Source of the DNA: Caballeronia pedi
Lineage (GTDB): Bacteria > Pseudomonadota > Gammaproteobacteria > Burkholderiales > Burkholderiaceae
Length of the DNA stretch: 64,000 bases
Reading direction: 5' to 3'
Assembly (NCBI RefSeq): GCF_001544915.2
Contig: NZ_FCOE02000002.1
Location: 310,001-374,000, forward strand
Part shown: positions 1 through 9,356 of the stretch, one piece after another
Layout: every line of letters begins with the position of its first letter
Position numbering within the stretch: the first letter of the stretch is position 1
Program-made: the position numbers and the translations under genes
Notes under the pieces: generated by a model
Told to the model about the DNA's origin: nothing
The model's database searches: none
Seen by the model: the letters and a program-made list of their open reading frames with translations, nothing else

Positions 1-14
1 AAGGAGCGTGAATC

Positions 15-773
15 ATGTCCGCGAGAAAGATTGCGATCATCACCGGCGGCAGCCGGGGACTCGGTCGAAACACCGTACTTAGCCTGGCGCAACGAGGCGT
101 CGACAGCATCGTCACCTATCACAGCAACCAGCAGGAAGCCGGGAAGGTCGCGGCGCTGGTCGAGGAAGCCGGCGGGCGCGCGAAGGCGCTGCAACTCGAT
201 GCCGGCAACACGCGCGGCTTCGATGCCTTCGCAAGCGACGTTCGCGCGACACTCGCCGACTGGGGCGACGACCGCTTCGATTTCCTCGTCAACAACGCGG
301 GGACGTCGCATCACAACAGCATCGAGAAAACGACGGAAGCCGAGCTCGATGCGCTCTACGAAGTTCACTTCAAAGGCGTGTTCTTTCTCACGCAGAAACT
401 GCTGCCGCTGCTTCGCGACGGCGGCCGCATCGTGAATATTTCCTCGGGTCTCACGCGCATCATCGTGCCGGAGAGCGCGCCTTACGGCTCGATGAAGGGC
501 GCGGTCGAAGTGCTGACGAAATACATGGCGAAGGAACTCGCGCCGCGCAGGATCGCCGTCAACGTGGTCGCGCCCGGTGCGATCCAGACGGACTTCAGCG
601 GCGGCATGGTGCGCGACAATCCGGAACTGAACCGGCGCATCGCCGATATGACCGCGCTCGGCCGCGCCGGCCTGCCCGATGACATCGGACCGATGATCGC
701 GTCGTTGCTGTCCGAGGATAATCGCTGGGTCAATGCGCAGCGGATCGAAGTGTCGGGCGGCATGGCGATTTGA
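15..773 (+). CDS. SDR family oxidoreductase
   Basis: Classical NAD(P)-dependent short-chain dehydrogenase of 252 aa, presumably cytosolic. Visible are the Rossmann motif TGGSRGLG at residues 10-17, NNAG at 93-96, a Ser pair at 143-144, and the catalytic Tyr157/Lys161 in YGSMK. The ATG follows AAGGAG at bases 1-6, so the start is well supported. It ends 27 bases from the convergent Lrp-type gene and is not part of the units to its right. Whatever it belonged to on the left is outside the window. The family is certain; the substrate cannot be told from the sequence. Confidence 0.9.
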   Translation: MSARKIAIITGGSRGLGRNTVLSLAQRGVDSIVTYHSNQQEAGKVAALVEEAGGRAKALQLDAGNTRGFDAFASDVRATLADWGDDRFDFLVNNAGTSHHNSIEKTTEAELDALYEVHFKGVFFLTQKLLPLLRDGGRIVNISSGLTRIIVPESAPYGSMKGAVEVLTKYMAKELAPRRIAVNVVAPGAIQTDFSGGMVRDNPELNRRIADMTALGRAGLPDDIGPMIASLLSEDNRWVNAQRIEVSGGMAI

Positions 774-800
774 ACGTTGCCGAAGTGAGCGCGGAGCGCG

Positions 801-1274
801 CTATGCGTCCAGCGGCACCGCGCTCACGCACTTGAGTTCATCGAGACACACGCTCGACTTCACGCCGCTCACGCCCGGTATGCGCATCAGCGTATCGAGC
901 AGAAACTCCGACAGTCCTTTCAGATCGCGCGTGATTACCTTCAGCATGTAATCGATATCGCCGGTCACGGCGAAGCATTCCTGAATCTCGGCGAGCTTGC
1001 CGACGACACCCTTGAACTTCGCGAGGTCGCGCACGTGGCCGCGCTCCATCGTCACCTGAATGAAGGCGACGACGCCGAAGCCGAGCACCTGCGCGTCGAG
1101 CCGGGTCTCGTAGCCCTTGATCACGCCCATTTCCTCCAGCCGCCGATGACGCCGCAAGGTCTGCGCGGGCGACAGGTTGATCGCCTCCGCGAGTTCCAGA
1201 TTGGAGATGCGCCCGCGGGACTGCAGAATCCCGAGCAAACGCAGGTCGATACGGTCGATCTCGATAGTCTGCAA
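801..1274 (-). CDS. Lrp/AsnC family transcriptional regulator
   Basis: 157-aa leucine-responsive regulator type protein. An N-terminal winged helix-turn-helix begins IDRIDLRLLGILQ, with ISNLELAEAINLSPAQTLRR as the recognition region, and is followed by a RAM ligand-binding domain. The start is probably TTG at 1272-1274, preceded by GGAG about eight bases upstream; no ATG fits as well. It is divergent from the permease and aminotransferase genes, with 178 bases between. Lrp-family genes often control the divergent amino-acid uptake or catabolic gene, so an aromatic or branched amino acid is the likely effector. That target is inference from position. Confidence 0.88.
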   Translation of the reverse strand: MQTIEIDRIDLRLLGILQSRGRISNLELAEAINLSPAQTLRRHRRLEEMGVIKGYETRLDAQVLGFGVVAFIQVTMERGHVRDLAKFKGVVGKLAEIQECFAVTGDIDYMLKVITRDLKGLSEFLLDTLMRIPGVSGVKSSVCLDELKCVSAVPLDA

Positions 1275-1452
1275 TTTTCTTTCTCCGATGTGCCCGATGA
1301 GGAAATCCAGACGCGCAAACTAGGGTTTGTCTGCGCATCTTAGGAAATCATATTGTGTCGCAACAAATTTACACTGATTCCCCTCAATCGAGCGGGGACG
1401 CCCGCAGTCCGAAGCGTCCGGAATCCACCGCAGCACATAAGGAGAGAGACAC

Positions 1453-2826
1453 GTGGCACATGAGGGACAAGGCACGCTCAAGCGCGGCCTGAAGAACCGT
1501 CACATTCAGCTCATCGCGCTCGGCGGCGCGATCGGAACCGGGCTGTTTCTCGGCATCGCCCAGACGATCAAATCCGCAGGGCCTTCGGTGCTGCTCGGGT
1601 ATGCGATCGCGGGCGTCGTCGCGTTTTTCATCATGCGGCAACTGGGCGAGATGGTCGTCGACGAGCCCGTCGCGGGCTCGTTCAGCCATTTCGCGGACAA
1701 GTACTGCGGCCAATATGCGGGCTTCCTGTCGGGCTGGAATTACTGGGTGCTCTACATCCTCGTGTCGATGGCCGAGCTTTCGGCCGTGGGCATCTACGTT
1801 CAATACTGGTGGCCGGGCATTCCGACGTGGGTGTCCGCGCTCGTCTGCTTCTGCCTGATCAACGCGATCAACCTGACGAGCGTGAAGTCGTACGGCGAAC
1901 TGGAGTTCTGGTTCGCGATCGTCAAGGTGGTCGCGATCGTCGGCATGATCGGCTTCGGCGGCTATCTGCTCTTCTCGGGCAGTGCCGGACCGGAAGCGAG
2001 CGTGTCGAACCTCTGGCGTCATGGCGGCTTCTTCCCGAACGGCGTCTCGGGTCTCGTGATGGCGATGGCCGTCATCATGTTCTCGTTCGGCGGGCTCGAA
2101 CTCGTGGGCATCACGGCGGCCGAAGCGGATGATCCGTCGCACACCATTCCGCGCGCGACCAATCAGGTGATCTATCGCATCCTGATTTTCTACGTGGGCG
2201 CGCTCGGCGTGCTGCTGTCGCTGTATCCGTGGCAGAACGTGGCGACCGGCGGCAGCCCGTTCGTGCTGATCTTCCACGCAATGAACAGCAACTTCGTCGC
2301 GCATGTGCTCAATGCGGTGGTGCTCACGGCGGCGCTCTCGGTCTATAACAGCGGCGTGTACTGCAACAGCCGCATGCTGTACGGCCTCGCGCAGCAGGGC
2401 AACGCGCCGCGCGCGCTGCTCAAGGTCAACAAGCGCGGCATTCCGCTCGTCGCGCTCGGCGTCTCCGCAATCGCGACGGCCGCGTGCGTGCTGATCAACT
2501 ATCTGATGCCGGGCAAGGCGTTCGAGTTGCTGATGGGGCTGGTCGTGTCGGCGCTGATCATCAACTGGGCGATGATCAGCCTGATCCATCTGCAATTCCG
2601 CCGGGCAAAGGCGCGCGCCGGTGAGACGACCGTGTTCAAGAGCCTCGGTTATCCGCTCACCAACTATCTGTGCCTCGCGTTCCTCAGCGGCATTCTGGTG
2701 GTGATGTGCTTGATTCCCGATCTTCGCATGTCGGTCTATCTGATTCCGGTGTGGCTCGTGGTGCTGGGCGTGGGTTATGCCATTCGCAATCGTCGCCGCG
2801 CGAATGCGGCGTTGTCGCGCGTCTGA
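1453..2826 (+). CDS. Amino-acid permease, AAT family (APC superfamily)
   Basis: 457-aa inner-membrane amino-acid:H+ symporter with about 12 hydrophobic segments. The family hallmark GGAIGTGLFLG is at residues 24-34, and the N-terminus KNRHIQLIALGG is typical of AroP/ProY/LysP-like carriers. The start is taken as GTG at 1453, preceded by AAGGAGAG. It lies 11 bases upstream of an aromatic-type aminotransferase, which suggests that the imported amino acid is then transaminated. It is divergent from an Lrp-type regulator. Exact specificity (aromatic, proline or other) cannot be read from the sequence. Confidence 0.9.
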   Translation: MAHEGQGTLKRGLKNRHIQLIALGGAIGTGLFLGIAQTIKSAGPSVLLGYAIAGVVAFFIMRQLGEMVVDEPVAGSFSHFADKYCGQYAGFLSGWNYWVLYILVSMAELSAVGIYVQYWWPGIPTWVSALVCFCLINAINLTSVKSYGELEFWFAIVKVVAIVGMIGFGGYLLFSGSAGPEASVSNLWRHGGFFPNGVSGLVMAMAVIMFSFGGLELVGITAAEADDPSHTIPRATNQVIYRILIFYVGALGVLLSLYPWQNVATGGSPFVLIFHAMNSNFVAHVLNAVVLTAALSVYNSGVYCNSRMLYGLAQQGNAPRALLKVNKRGIPLVALGVSAIATAACVLINYLMPGKAFELLMGLVVSALIINWAMISLIHLQFRRAKARAGETTVFKSLGYPLTNYLCLAFLSGILVVMCLIPDLRMSVYLIPVWLVVLGVGYAIRNRRRANAALSRV

Positions 2827-2837
2827 AGGAGACCGTC

Positions 2838-4043
2838 ATGTTCGAACACATCGAAACCTATCCCGGCGATCCGATCCTCTCGCTGAACGAAGACTTCGCG
2901 AAGGACCCGCGCAGGAACAAGGTCAATCTCAGCATCGGCATCTATTTCGACGACGCCGGCCGTCTGCCGGTCATGCGCGCTGTTCGCGAGGCCGAGGCTA
3001 GCCTGCTGGAACAACCCGCCGCCAAACCGTATCTGCCGATGTCGGGGCTCGCCGCGTATCGCGATGCCGTGCAGTCGCTCGTATTCGGCGATCACTCTGT
3101 CGCCCGCGCAGAAGGCCGCATCGCGACCGTGCAGACGCTCGGCGGCTCGGGCGCGCTCAAGGTCGGCGCGGATTTCATCAAGCGCTATTTCCCCGGCTCG
3201 GAAGTCTGGGTCAGCGATCCGACGTGGGATAACCATCGTTTCATTTTCGAGCGCGCGGGCTTCACGGTCGGCACGTATCCGTACTACGACGAAGCGACCG
3301 GCGGCCTGAAGTTCGATGCGATGCTCTCGGCCATCCGCGATCTGCCCGCGAAAAGCGTCGTGCTGCTGCACGCGTGCTGCCACAACCCGACCGGCGTCGA
3401 TCTGAACGACGCGCAATGGATGGAGTTGATCGACTTGATCAAGCGGCGTGACTTGTTGCCGTTCGTCGACATGGCTTATCAGGGCTTCGGCGCGGGCCTC
3501 GATGCGGACGCGTTCGCGATTCGCGAACTGGTGCGTCAGAACGTGCCGGCGTTCGTCGCCAATTCGTTCTCGAAGAATTTTTCGCTGTACGGCGAGCGCT
3601 GCGGAGCGTTGTCGGTGATCTGCGAGTCGGCGGAAGCGGCGGCGCGCGTGCTCGGGCAGATGACGAGCGCGGTGCGCGCGAACTACAGCAATCCGCCGAC
3701 GCACGGGGCGAAGATCGTTACGCGCGTGCTGACGACGCCGGCGCTGCGGCAATCGTGGGAAGAGGAACTGGCGTCGATGTGCACGCGCATCGCACGCATG
3801 CGCGGAGAAATCCACGCACGCCTGCGCGGCAATGTGCCGGACGCGATGCTCGCGCGGTATCTCGAGCAGCGCGGCATGTTCACTTTCACAGGGCTTTCCG
3901 CCGGACAGGTCGATGTATTGCGCGAACGGCACGGGATTTATCTGATCCGCTCGGGCCGGATGTGTATAGCTGCGTTGAACGATCGTAACGTCGGGGTGAC
4001 GGCGGGGGCGATTGGGGAAGTGTTGGCGATGGAGACTGTCTAG
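2838..4043 (+). CDS. Aromatic-type amino acid aminotransferase (class I)
   Basis: 401-aa PLP-dependent aminotransferase of the aspartate/tyrosine subgroup Ia, cytosolic and normally dimeric. Residues seen: CHNPTG at 181-186, the PLP-pyridine Asp211, Tyr214, the Schiff-base Lys246 in NSFSKNFSLYGER, and a C-terminal IRSGRMCIAALN carrying the substrate-carboxylate Arg. The frame is open upstream, but ATG 2838 with AAGGAG just before it, and the classic MFEHIE N-terminus, identify the start. It is co-oriented with the permease 11 bases upstream, so uptake and transamination are probably co-expressed. It is probably TyrB-like, but plain AspC activity is not excluded. Confidence 0.92.
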   Translation: MFEHIETYPGDPILSLNEDFAKDPRRNKVNLSIGIYFDDAGRLPVMRAVREAEASLLEQPAAKPYLPMSGLAAYRDAVQSLVFGDHSVARAEGRIATVQTLGGSGALKVGADFIKRYFPGSEVWVSDPTWDNHRFIFERAGFTVGTYPYYDEATGGLKFDAMLSAIRDLPAKSVVLLHACCHNPTGVDLNDAQWMELIDLIKRRDLLPFVDMAYQGFGAGLDADAFAIRELVRQNVPAFVANSFSKNFSLYGERCGALSVICESAEAAARVLGQMTSAVRANYSNPPTHGAKIVTRVLTTPALRQSWEEELASMCTRIARMRGEIHARLRGNVPDAMLARYLEQRGMFTFTGLSAGQVDVLRERHGIYLIRSGRMCIAALNDRNVGVTAGAIGEVLAMETV

Positions 4044-4117
4044 CGTCGCGCGGCCGCTCATTCTCAACTCATTCTGCGCAAGCACACTGCATCCATCGCT
4101 AAAGAGGGGATGCAGTC

Positions 4118-5674
4118 ATGAAGACCTGTGAAAAAGCGGCCTTTCGGTCCTATGTCGATAGTTTGCTCGATCAACTCGACAAGCACGCCGATCGCGCCGT
4201 CCTCCGTTATCTCGACCAGGACGTAACAGGCGGCGCGCTACGCGCCTCGATCTACCGCTATGCCCGCGCACTCGCGTCGCTCGGCGTCACGCGCGGTGCG
4301 CTCGTCGCGATGTTCGCGCCGAACTGCCCCGACGCGCTCGCCATCCGTTACGCGACCAACCTGCTCGGCGCGGCAACGATGTTCCTGCCCGCGATCGCCT
4401 CCGCCGAACATCGCGCGGCCTTCGTGACCCGCATGCAGCCGACCCTGCTCGTCGCGTTCGCGCAGACCGAACATCTCGTGCCGCCGAATACTGGCGCGCG
4501 CCTCGCCTATATCGGCACGGGACCGGCGCGCTTGCGTCTGGATCTGCGCGCGCGCGTGCAGCACGATCTCCCGGTCGAGAGCCGCGCCCGCCCCGACGAC
4601 CTCGCGATGGTCGTCTCCTCGGGTGGCTCGACCGGCCTGCCGAAGGCGAGCCGTCGAAGCTTCGCGGCCTGGTCCGCGATGGTGAGCGCGCCGAGTCCGG
4701 CGGATCGTCGCCAGCTCGTCAATGGCGCGCTCGCCTATCTGTCGCAAGTGCTGGTCGACAACACGCTGCTGGGCGGCGGCGCCGTCGTGCTGAAGCCGCA
4801 CTACGATCCAGCCGACACGCTTGCGACGATCGAAGCCGAACGCATCACCGACCTGCTACTCGTCGAACCGCAACTCTTCGAAACGATGGATCATCCGGAC
4901 GTCGACCGGCGCGATTTGTCGTCGCTGCGCTCGATCGCGCATATCGGCGGATCGGCGCCCGCGATCCTGCGGCAGCGCGCGATCGCGCGGCTCGGCCCGG
5001 TGCTCACGCACATGTACGGCGCGAGCGAAGCGGGCCTCGTGAGCGTGCTGACGCCTTCCGACTTTCTCACCGATCCGGCCTTGCTGAACAGCGCGGGGCG
5101 CATCAGGCCCGGCGTCGACGTGCGCATTCGACGCGCCGACGGCACCTTCGCGCGCGGCGGCCAGCATGGTGCGATCGAAGTGCGCTCGGCGGCGGTGGCG
5201 CAGGGCTATTACCGGCAGCCGATCGAATCCGCGCAGAAGTTTCGCGATGGCTGGTGCCTGACCGGCGATATCGGTTTCATCGACGAAAAGCTCCATCTGC
5301 ATATGCTCGGACGCGCGGCCGATGTCGCGGAGATCGATGGCGTCGTCATCGGTCCGGCGCAGCTCGAAACGCCGCTGTGCGCGCTGGCCGAGGTGCGCTA
5401 TGCGCGCGCCGTCGCGGCGACGGATGCGGCAGGCGATTACAGATGGAACGTGGTGGTCGTGCCGTGGAAAGGCAGGCGGATCGACATCGCGCGTTGCGTG
5501 CGCGCACTCGAATCGGCGTGCGGCGTGAAGGTCGCGCAGGCCGTACGGATGGCCGCCGTGCCACGCGTGCCGCTCACCGAGCAGGGCAAGGTGGACCGCG
5601 CCGCGATCGGCCGCATGTGCCGGAACTTGGCGATTCGGCGTGTCGAGAAGGAAGACGCGGCGTGCAGCGCGTAG
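4118..5674 (+). CDS. AMP-binding acyl/aryl-CoA synthetase family protein
   Basis: 518-aa adenylate-forming (ANL) enzyme. Such enzymes activate a carboxylate as acyl-AMP and usually transfer it to CoA. The P-loop reads SSGGSTGLPKA instead of the usual T/S-SGTTG-x-PK. Other motifs are MYGASEAG, LTGDIG, a weak GRAADVAEIDG hinge, and PLTEQGKVDR, which carries the C-terminal catalytic Lys. The ATG at 4118 follows AGAGGGGA. It sits 74 bases after the aminotransferase and ends one base from convergent benE. Fatty, aromatic or carrier-protein substrates are all possible; proximity to the benzoate genes is not evidence of benzoate-CoA ligase activity. Confidence 0.82.
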   Translation: MKTCEKAAFRSYVDSLLDQLDKHADRAVLRYLDQDVTGGALRASIYRYARALASLGVTRGALVAMFAPNCPDALAIRYATNLLGAATMFLPAIASAEHRAAFVTRMQPTLLVAFAQTEHLVPPNTGARLAYIGTGPARLRLDLRARVQHDLPVESRARPDDLAMVVSSGGSTGLPKASRRSFAAWSAMVSAPSPADRRQLVNGALAYLSQVLVDNTLLGGGAVVLKPHYDPADTLATIEAERITDLLLVEPQLFETMDHPDVDRRDLSSLRSIAHIGGSAPAILRQRAIARLGPVLTHMYGASEAGLVSVLTPSDFLTDPALLNSAGRIRPGVDVRIRRADGTFARGGQHGAIEVRSAAVAQGYYRQPIESAQKFRDGWCLTGDIGFIDEKLHLHMLGRAADVAEIDGVVIGPAQLETPLCALAEVRYARAVAATDAAGDYRWNVVVVPWKGRRIDIARCVRALESACGVKVAQAVRMAAVPRVPLTEQGKVDRAAIGRMCRNLAIRRVEKEDAACSA

Positions 5675-5675
5675 C

Positions 5676-6881
5676 TCAGCCCTTGTGCTGCGCGCGCCCG
5701 AGCACCAGATGCGCCACGGTCCCGAGCACGATGCCCCAGAACGCCGAGCCGAGCCCGAGAAAGCTCATGTTCGAAGCCGTCGCGATGAAGGTGATGAACG
5801 ACGCCTCGCGATGCGCCTCGTCCTGCACCAGTCCGACGATGTTGGCCGCGATCGCGCCCAGCAACGCGAGCCCGGCCAGCACCGCGACGAACGCATTCGG
5901 CAGCGCGGCGAACAGCATCACGACGGTCCCGGCGAAGCATCCGCCCGCCAGATAGAAGAGTCCGTTCGCGATGCCGGCGACATAGCGGCGTTGCGGATCG
6001 CGATGCGCGTCGGGCCCGGTGCACAGCGCCGCAGTGATCGCCGCGATGACGATGGTGATGCCGCCCGAGAACGCGACCAGCATCGACGCGAGACTCGTCG
6101 TCATGAGGACGGGGCGCGTCGGCGTCTGATAGCCGGACGCGCGCAGAATCGCGAAGCCCGGCAGGAACTGTCCCGTCAGACTGACGATGACGAGCGGCAC
6201 CGCAAGACTCACGGTCGATTGCCACGTCCAGGTGGGCATCGTGAAGACGGGACGCGTGAGGTGCAGGCTGACCGATTCGAAATGCGTCAGACCCAGCCCG
6301 ACGGCAAGCGCGCCACCGAACGCCAGCACCAGAATGAGACAGTAGCGCGGCGCCCATCGGCGGAACACGAGGAAGCTCGCGAGCATTCCCAGAGCGAGCC
6401 ACGGCGTGAGCGCCACCGCCTTGAATACGTTGACGCCGAACTGAAACAGGATGCCCGCCATCATCGCGCAGGCAATGCCTTTCGGGATGCGCTTGACGAT
6501 CTGATCGAACCAGCCGGACACGCCGAGCGCGAAGATGCATGCGCCCGCGACGATATACGCGCCGATCGCCTCGCTCACCGGCATGCCGGGAAACAGCGTG
6601 ACGAGCAAGGCCGTTCCGGGCGCGGACCACGCCGTGATGATCGGCTGCTTCAGCCACCAGCTCAGCGCGATGCCCGAGACCGCCGCGCCCATCGAGATCG
6701 ACCAGACCCACGAGGCGATCACGTCGTTGCCGACATGCGCCGTGTGCGCGGCCTGAAAGAAGATCGCGAGCGGTCCCGCATACGAAATGATGACGGCGAG
6801 CAGCCCGGCGCTCACCGCCGACACGGACCAGCCTGCTTTCGGCGCGGCCGGTATGGAAGCCGGTTCCGTGTCGCGCTTCAT
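5676..6881 (-). CDS. benE: Benzoate/H+ symporter BenE
   Basis: 401-aa inner-membrane protein of the BenE family with about 11-12 hydrophobic helices, the usual family length. Its first helices include SAGLLAVIISYAGPLAIFF and an FQAAH-containing segment typical of BenE. The ATG lies three bases after the catC stop, so it is translated from the catBC transcript. A role in benzoate uptake follows from the family and from the adjacent ben and cat genes. The last gene of the leftward catR-catB-catC-benE run, it ends one base from the convergent AMP-ligase gene. Confidence 0.92.
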   Translation of the reverse strand: MKRDTEPASIPAAPKAGWSVSAVSAGLLAVIISYAGPLAIFFQAAHTAHVGNDVIASWVWSISMGAAVSGIALSWWLKQPIITAWSAPGTALLVTLFPGMPVSEAIGAYIVAGACIFALGVSGWFDQIVKRIPKGIACAMMAGILFQFGVNVFKAVALTPWLALGMLASFLVFRRWAPRYCLILVLAFGGALAVGLGLTHFESVSLHLTRPVFTMPTWTWQSTVSLAVPLVIVSLTGQFLPGFAILRASGYQTPTRPVLMTTSLASMLVAFSGGITIVIAAITAALCTGPDAHRDPQRRYVAGIANGLFYLAGGCFAGTVVMLFAALPNAFVAVLAGLALLGAIAANIVGLVQDEAHREASFITFIATASNMSFLGLGSAFWGIVLGTVAHLVLGRAQHKG

Positions 6882-6884
6882 GCT

Positions 6885-7163
6885 TCAGCGAATCGACGAC
6901 GGATGGCGCGCGAGCGCGGTCACCTGCATCGTCATGTACGGGAACAGCGGCAGCGCCGAGAGCAGGGTATGCAGTTCGTCATGCGAATCCACATCGAACA
7001 CGCTGTAGTTCGCATACTCGCCCACGATGCGATGCAACTGCTGCCATTTGCCCTGCCGTTGCAGCTCCTGCGAATATTCCTTCTCGCGGGCCTTGATTTC
7101 ATCGGCCTTCGCGGACGGCATGTCGTGCGGCAGATGCACGTCCATTCTGACGAGATAAAGCAT
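6885..7163 (-). CDS. catC: Muconolactone delta-isomerase
   Basis: 92-aa CatC, the standard length, which forms a decamer in studied homologues. It converts (+)-muconolactone to 3-oxoadipate enol-lactone in the catechol branch of the beta-ketoadipate pathway. The N-terminal MLYLVRMDVHLP, the central IVGEYANYSVFDV, and the C-terminal ALPLFPYM with ALARHPSSIR are near-identical to known CatC. It lies 32 bases downstream of catB and three bases ahead of benE on the same strand, so catBC-benE is one unit. The next enzyme, the enol-lactone hydrolase CatD, is not encoded in this window. Confidence 0.96.
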   Translation of the reverse strand: MLYLVRMDVHLPHDMPSAKADEIKAREKEYSQELQRQGKWQQLHRIVGEYANYSVFDVDSHDELHTLLSALPLFPYMTMQVTALARHPSSIR

Positions 7164-7195
7164 GGTGTTCCTCGCTCAAGTTTGAGTAGTTGCGT

Positions 7196-8323
7196 TCAGA
7201 TGTTCTTGTCGCGCTGGTAGAACGCGAGCTTGTCCTCGTCGATCTGCAGGCCGAGACCCGGTCCCGCCGGCAGATGAAGATCGAAGTCACGATACTGCGG
7301 GCGCGCCGTGACGATGTCGTCTTTCAGCAAAAGCGGGCCGAACAGCTCCGTGCCCCATGTGAGTTGCGGAAGCGCGGCGAAGCCGTGAGCCGACGCGATC
7401 GACCCGATGCTGCCTTCGAGCATCGTGCCGCCATAGAGCGACACGCCCGCCGCATCGGCGATGGCGGCGGTGCGCATCATGCCGTAGATGCCGCCGGACT
7501 TCGCGATCTTCAGCGCGAACACGTCGGCGCAGGCGTGGCGCACGAGTTCGAGCGCGTCTTCCGGGCCAGTGACCGCTTCGTCGGCCATGATCGGCACGAT
7601 GAAACGCGCCGCGAGCCGCGCGAGCGCACCGCGCTGTTCGCGCGGAGTCGGTTGCTCGATCAGGTCGATGCCCGCCGCCTGCAACGCTTCGATGCCGAGT
7701 GCGGCGTCGGCTTCGTTCCAGGCCTGATTCACGTCCACGGTGACTTTCGCGCGGTCACCGAGCGCGGCCTTGATCTGCGATACATGCGCGACGTCGTCGC
7801 GCACGCTGCGGCGGCCGATCTTCAGCTTGAAGGTATGGTGGCGGCGCTCGGCCAGCAGCATCTCGGCTTCTTCGATATCGCGTTGCGTGTCGCCGCTCGC
7901 GAGCGTCCAGAGCACGGGAAGCGTCTTGCGCACCGCGCCGCCGAGCAGTTCGCACACTGGCACGCCGAGGCGCTTGCCTTGCGCGTCGAGCAGCGCTGTT
8001 TCCATCGCGCACTTGGCGAAACGGTTGCCGCGCGCGATCTTGTTCAGCCGGAGCATCGCGGCATTGATATTGGTCGCATCCTGTCCGACGAGCGCAGGCG
8101 CGAGATACGTATCGATGGTCAGCTTGATGCCTTCGGGACTTTCATCGCCGTAAGACAAGCCGCCGATCGTCGTGGCTTCGCCTATGCCCTCGATGCCGTC
8201 GCTCGTGCGCAGGCGGACAATGACGAGAGTTTGTTGCTGCATCGTCGCCATCGCGAGTTGATGCGCACGGATGGTCGGAAGGTCGACCAGGATCGCTTCG
8301 ACGGAGGTGATTTGGGCGTTCAT
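7196..8323 (-). CDS. catB: Muconate cycloisomerase
   Basis: 375-aa enolase-superfamily enzyme that lactonises cis,cis-muconate to (+)-muconolactone. The KLK motif at 166-168 supplies the catalytic lysine, followed by VTVDVNQAW and metal-binding Asp/Glu positions, and the C-terminal TMLEGSIGSIAS is typical of CatB. The frame is open further upstream to 8407, but MNAQITSVEAILVDLPTIR is the family N-terminus, so ATG 8321-8323 is chosen; its ribosome binding site (CAGGT) is weak. The 105 bases between it and the regulator gene hold a perfect ATAC-N7-GTAT box at 8406-8420. Confidence 0.96.
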   Translation of the reverse strand: MNAQITSVEAILVDLPTIRAHQLAMATMQQQTLVIVRLRTSDGIEGIGEATTIGGLSYGDESPEGIKLTIDTYLAPALVGQDATNINAAMLRLNKIARGNRFAKCAMETALLDAQGKRLGVPVCELLGGAVRKTLPVLWTLASGDTQRDIEEAEMLLAERRHHTFKLKIGRRSVRDDVAHVSQIKAALGDRAKVTVDVNQAWNEADAALGIEALQAAGIDLIEQPTPREQRGALARLAARFIVPIMADEAVTGPEDALELVRHACADVFALKIAKSGGIYGMMRTAAIADAAGVSLYGGTMLEGSIGSIASAHGFAALPQLTWGTELFGPLLLKDDIVTARPQYRDFDLHLPAGPGLGLQIDEDKLAFYQRDKNI

Positions 8324-8405
8324 ACCTGAAATGTCGGGATGGATGGGTTGCTGAAGTATTGCGCGCCCGTTTGCCGCGTGTCCAACACCGTTGACGTCTA
8401 GTGTC

Positions 8406-8420
8406 ATACCCCCGAGGTAT
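8406..8420. promoter_or_regulatory. CatR/BenM-type operator at the catB promoter
   Basis: ATACCCCCGAGGTAT is a perfect ATAC-N7-GTAT dyad, the consensus recognised by BenM/CatM-type LysR regulators. It lies 83 bases upstream of the catB start and just beyond the end of catR. On the minus strand a GTGTTGGAC element (8388-8380), a possible -35 region, follows it. The assignment is inference from consensus and position. Confidence 0.8.
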
Positions 8421-8428
8421 GGCGCGCG

Positions 8429-9352
8429 TCATTGCCCCCGATCGGTGCGCGGCGTATAGGGAATCCGTTCCTCCTCGTACAGCCGGTAGATCAGTTCGAG
8501 CATCTCCTTGATGTCGCGCGACTCGTCGAGCGCGCGCATGCTCATGATGATGGGGGAAACCAGTGTCGGGTCGTCGAGTTCCTTGTAGCTGACGTCGTCG
8601 CGCTTGAGGCCGTAGACGCTGCTCGGCACAATGGAAATGCCTTCGCCCGCCGCGACGAGCCCCAGCGCGATCTGCAATTCGCGCACTTCGTAAATCTTGC
8701 GCGGCGCGAGCGCGCGGTCCTGAAACGCCGACAGCACCTGATCGGCATAGCTCGGGCGCGGCGCTTTCGGGAAGATGATCAACGTTTCATTGATCAGATC
8801 GCGCAACGCGAGCACAGGCTTCGCAAGCGACAGCGGATGCCCGACCGGCAGCGCGACGATCATCTGCTCTTCGCGCAGAATCACCCGGCGGATGTTCGCA
8901 TCCTCATGACGAATGCGGCCGAAACCCACGTCGATGCGGCCATCCTTGAGCGCGCGAATCTGATCCATCGTCGACATCTCGTGGAGACTCAGCTCGACGG
9001 TGGCGTTCTCGTCGCGAAAACGCCGGATGATCTTCGGGAGCATTCCATATAAGGTCGAACCCACGAAACCGACCGAAAGACTGCGCTCGATATTGCCCAC
9101 GCGCCGCGTCATGGATTCCAGCTCGGCGGTCTGCGCGAGCAGCTGCACCGCGTGCGAATAGAAGAACTTGCCCGTCTCCGTCAGCTTGAGCGGGCGCGAG
9201 TTGCGCTCGAACAATTGCACGCCGAGCGTCTCTTCGAGTTGCTGTATTTGCCGGCTCAACGGCGGTTGGGCAATGTGAAGTCGCTGCGCTGCGCGCGTGA
9301 AATTGCGTTCTTCGGCTACCGCTACGAAATAGCGGAGATGTCGCAACTCCAT
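8429..9352 (-). CDS. catR: LysR-type regulator of catechol/benzoate genes (CatR/BenM type)
   Basis: 307-aa LysR regulator. The N-terminal winged helix-turn-helix begins MELRHLRYFVAVAEERNFTRAAQRLHIAQ with PPLSRQIQQLEE, as in BenM/CatM/CatR. In the effector domain, FVGSTLYGMLP and STMDQIRALKDG match the BenM segments that hold the muconate-contacting Ser99 and Thr128. It lies upstream of catB on the same strand and is divergent from catA, the classic position for controlling both. Putative boxes lie at 8406-8420 and 9357-9393; the first of the second group nearly touches its own start codon, suggesting autoregulation. Whether it senses muconate, benzoate or both is not decidable here. Confidence 0.92.
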   Translation of the reverse strand: MELRHLRYFVAVAEERNFTRAAQRLHIAQPPLSRQIQQLEETLGVQLFERNSRPLKLTETGKFFYSHAVQLLAQTAELESMTRRVGNIERSLSVGFVGSTLYGMLPKIIRRFRDENATVELSLHEMSTMDQIRALKDGRIDVGFGRIRHEDANIRRVILREEQMIVALPVGHPLSLAKPVLALRDLINETLIIFPKAPRPSYADQVLSAFQDRALAPRKIYEVRELQIALGLVAAGEGISIVPSSVYGLKRDDVSYKELDDPTLVSPIIMSMRALDESRDIKEMLELIYRLYEEERIPYTPRTDRGQ

Positions 9353-9356
9353 CTCA

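Noticed and set aside
5640..7220. A long plus-strand open frame (526 codons) over benE and catC
   Set aside because: It is Arg/Ala/His-rich and antisense to clear benE and catC. It is a typical high-GC shadow frame without a ribosome binding site.
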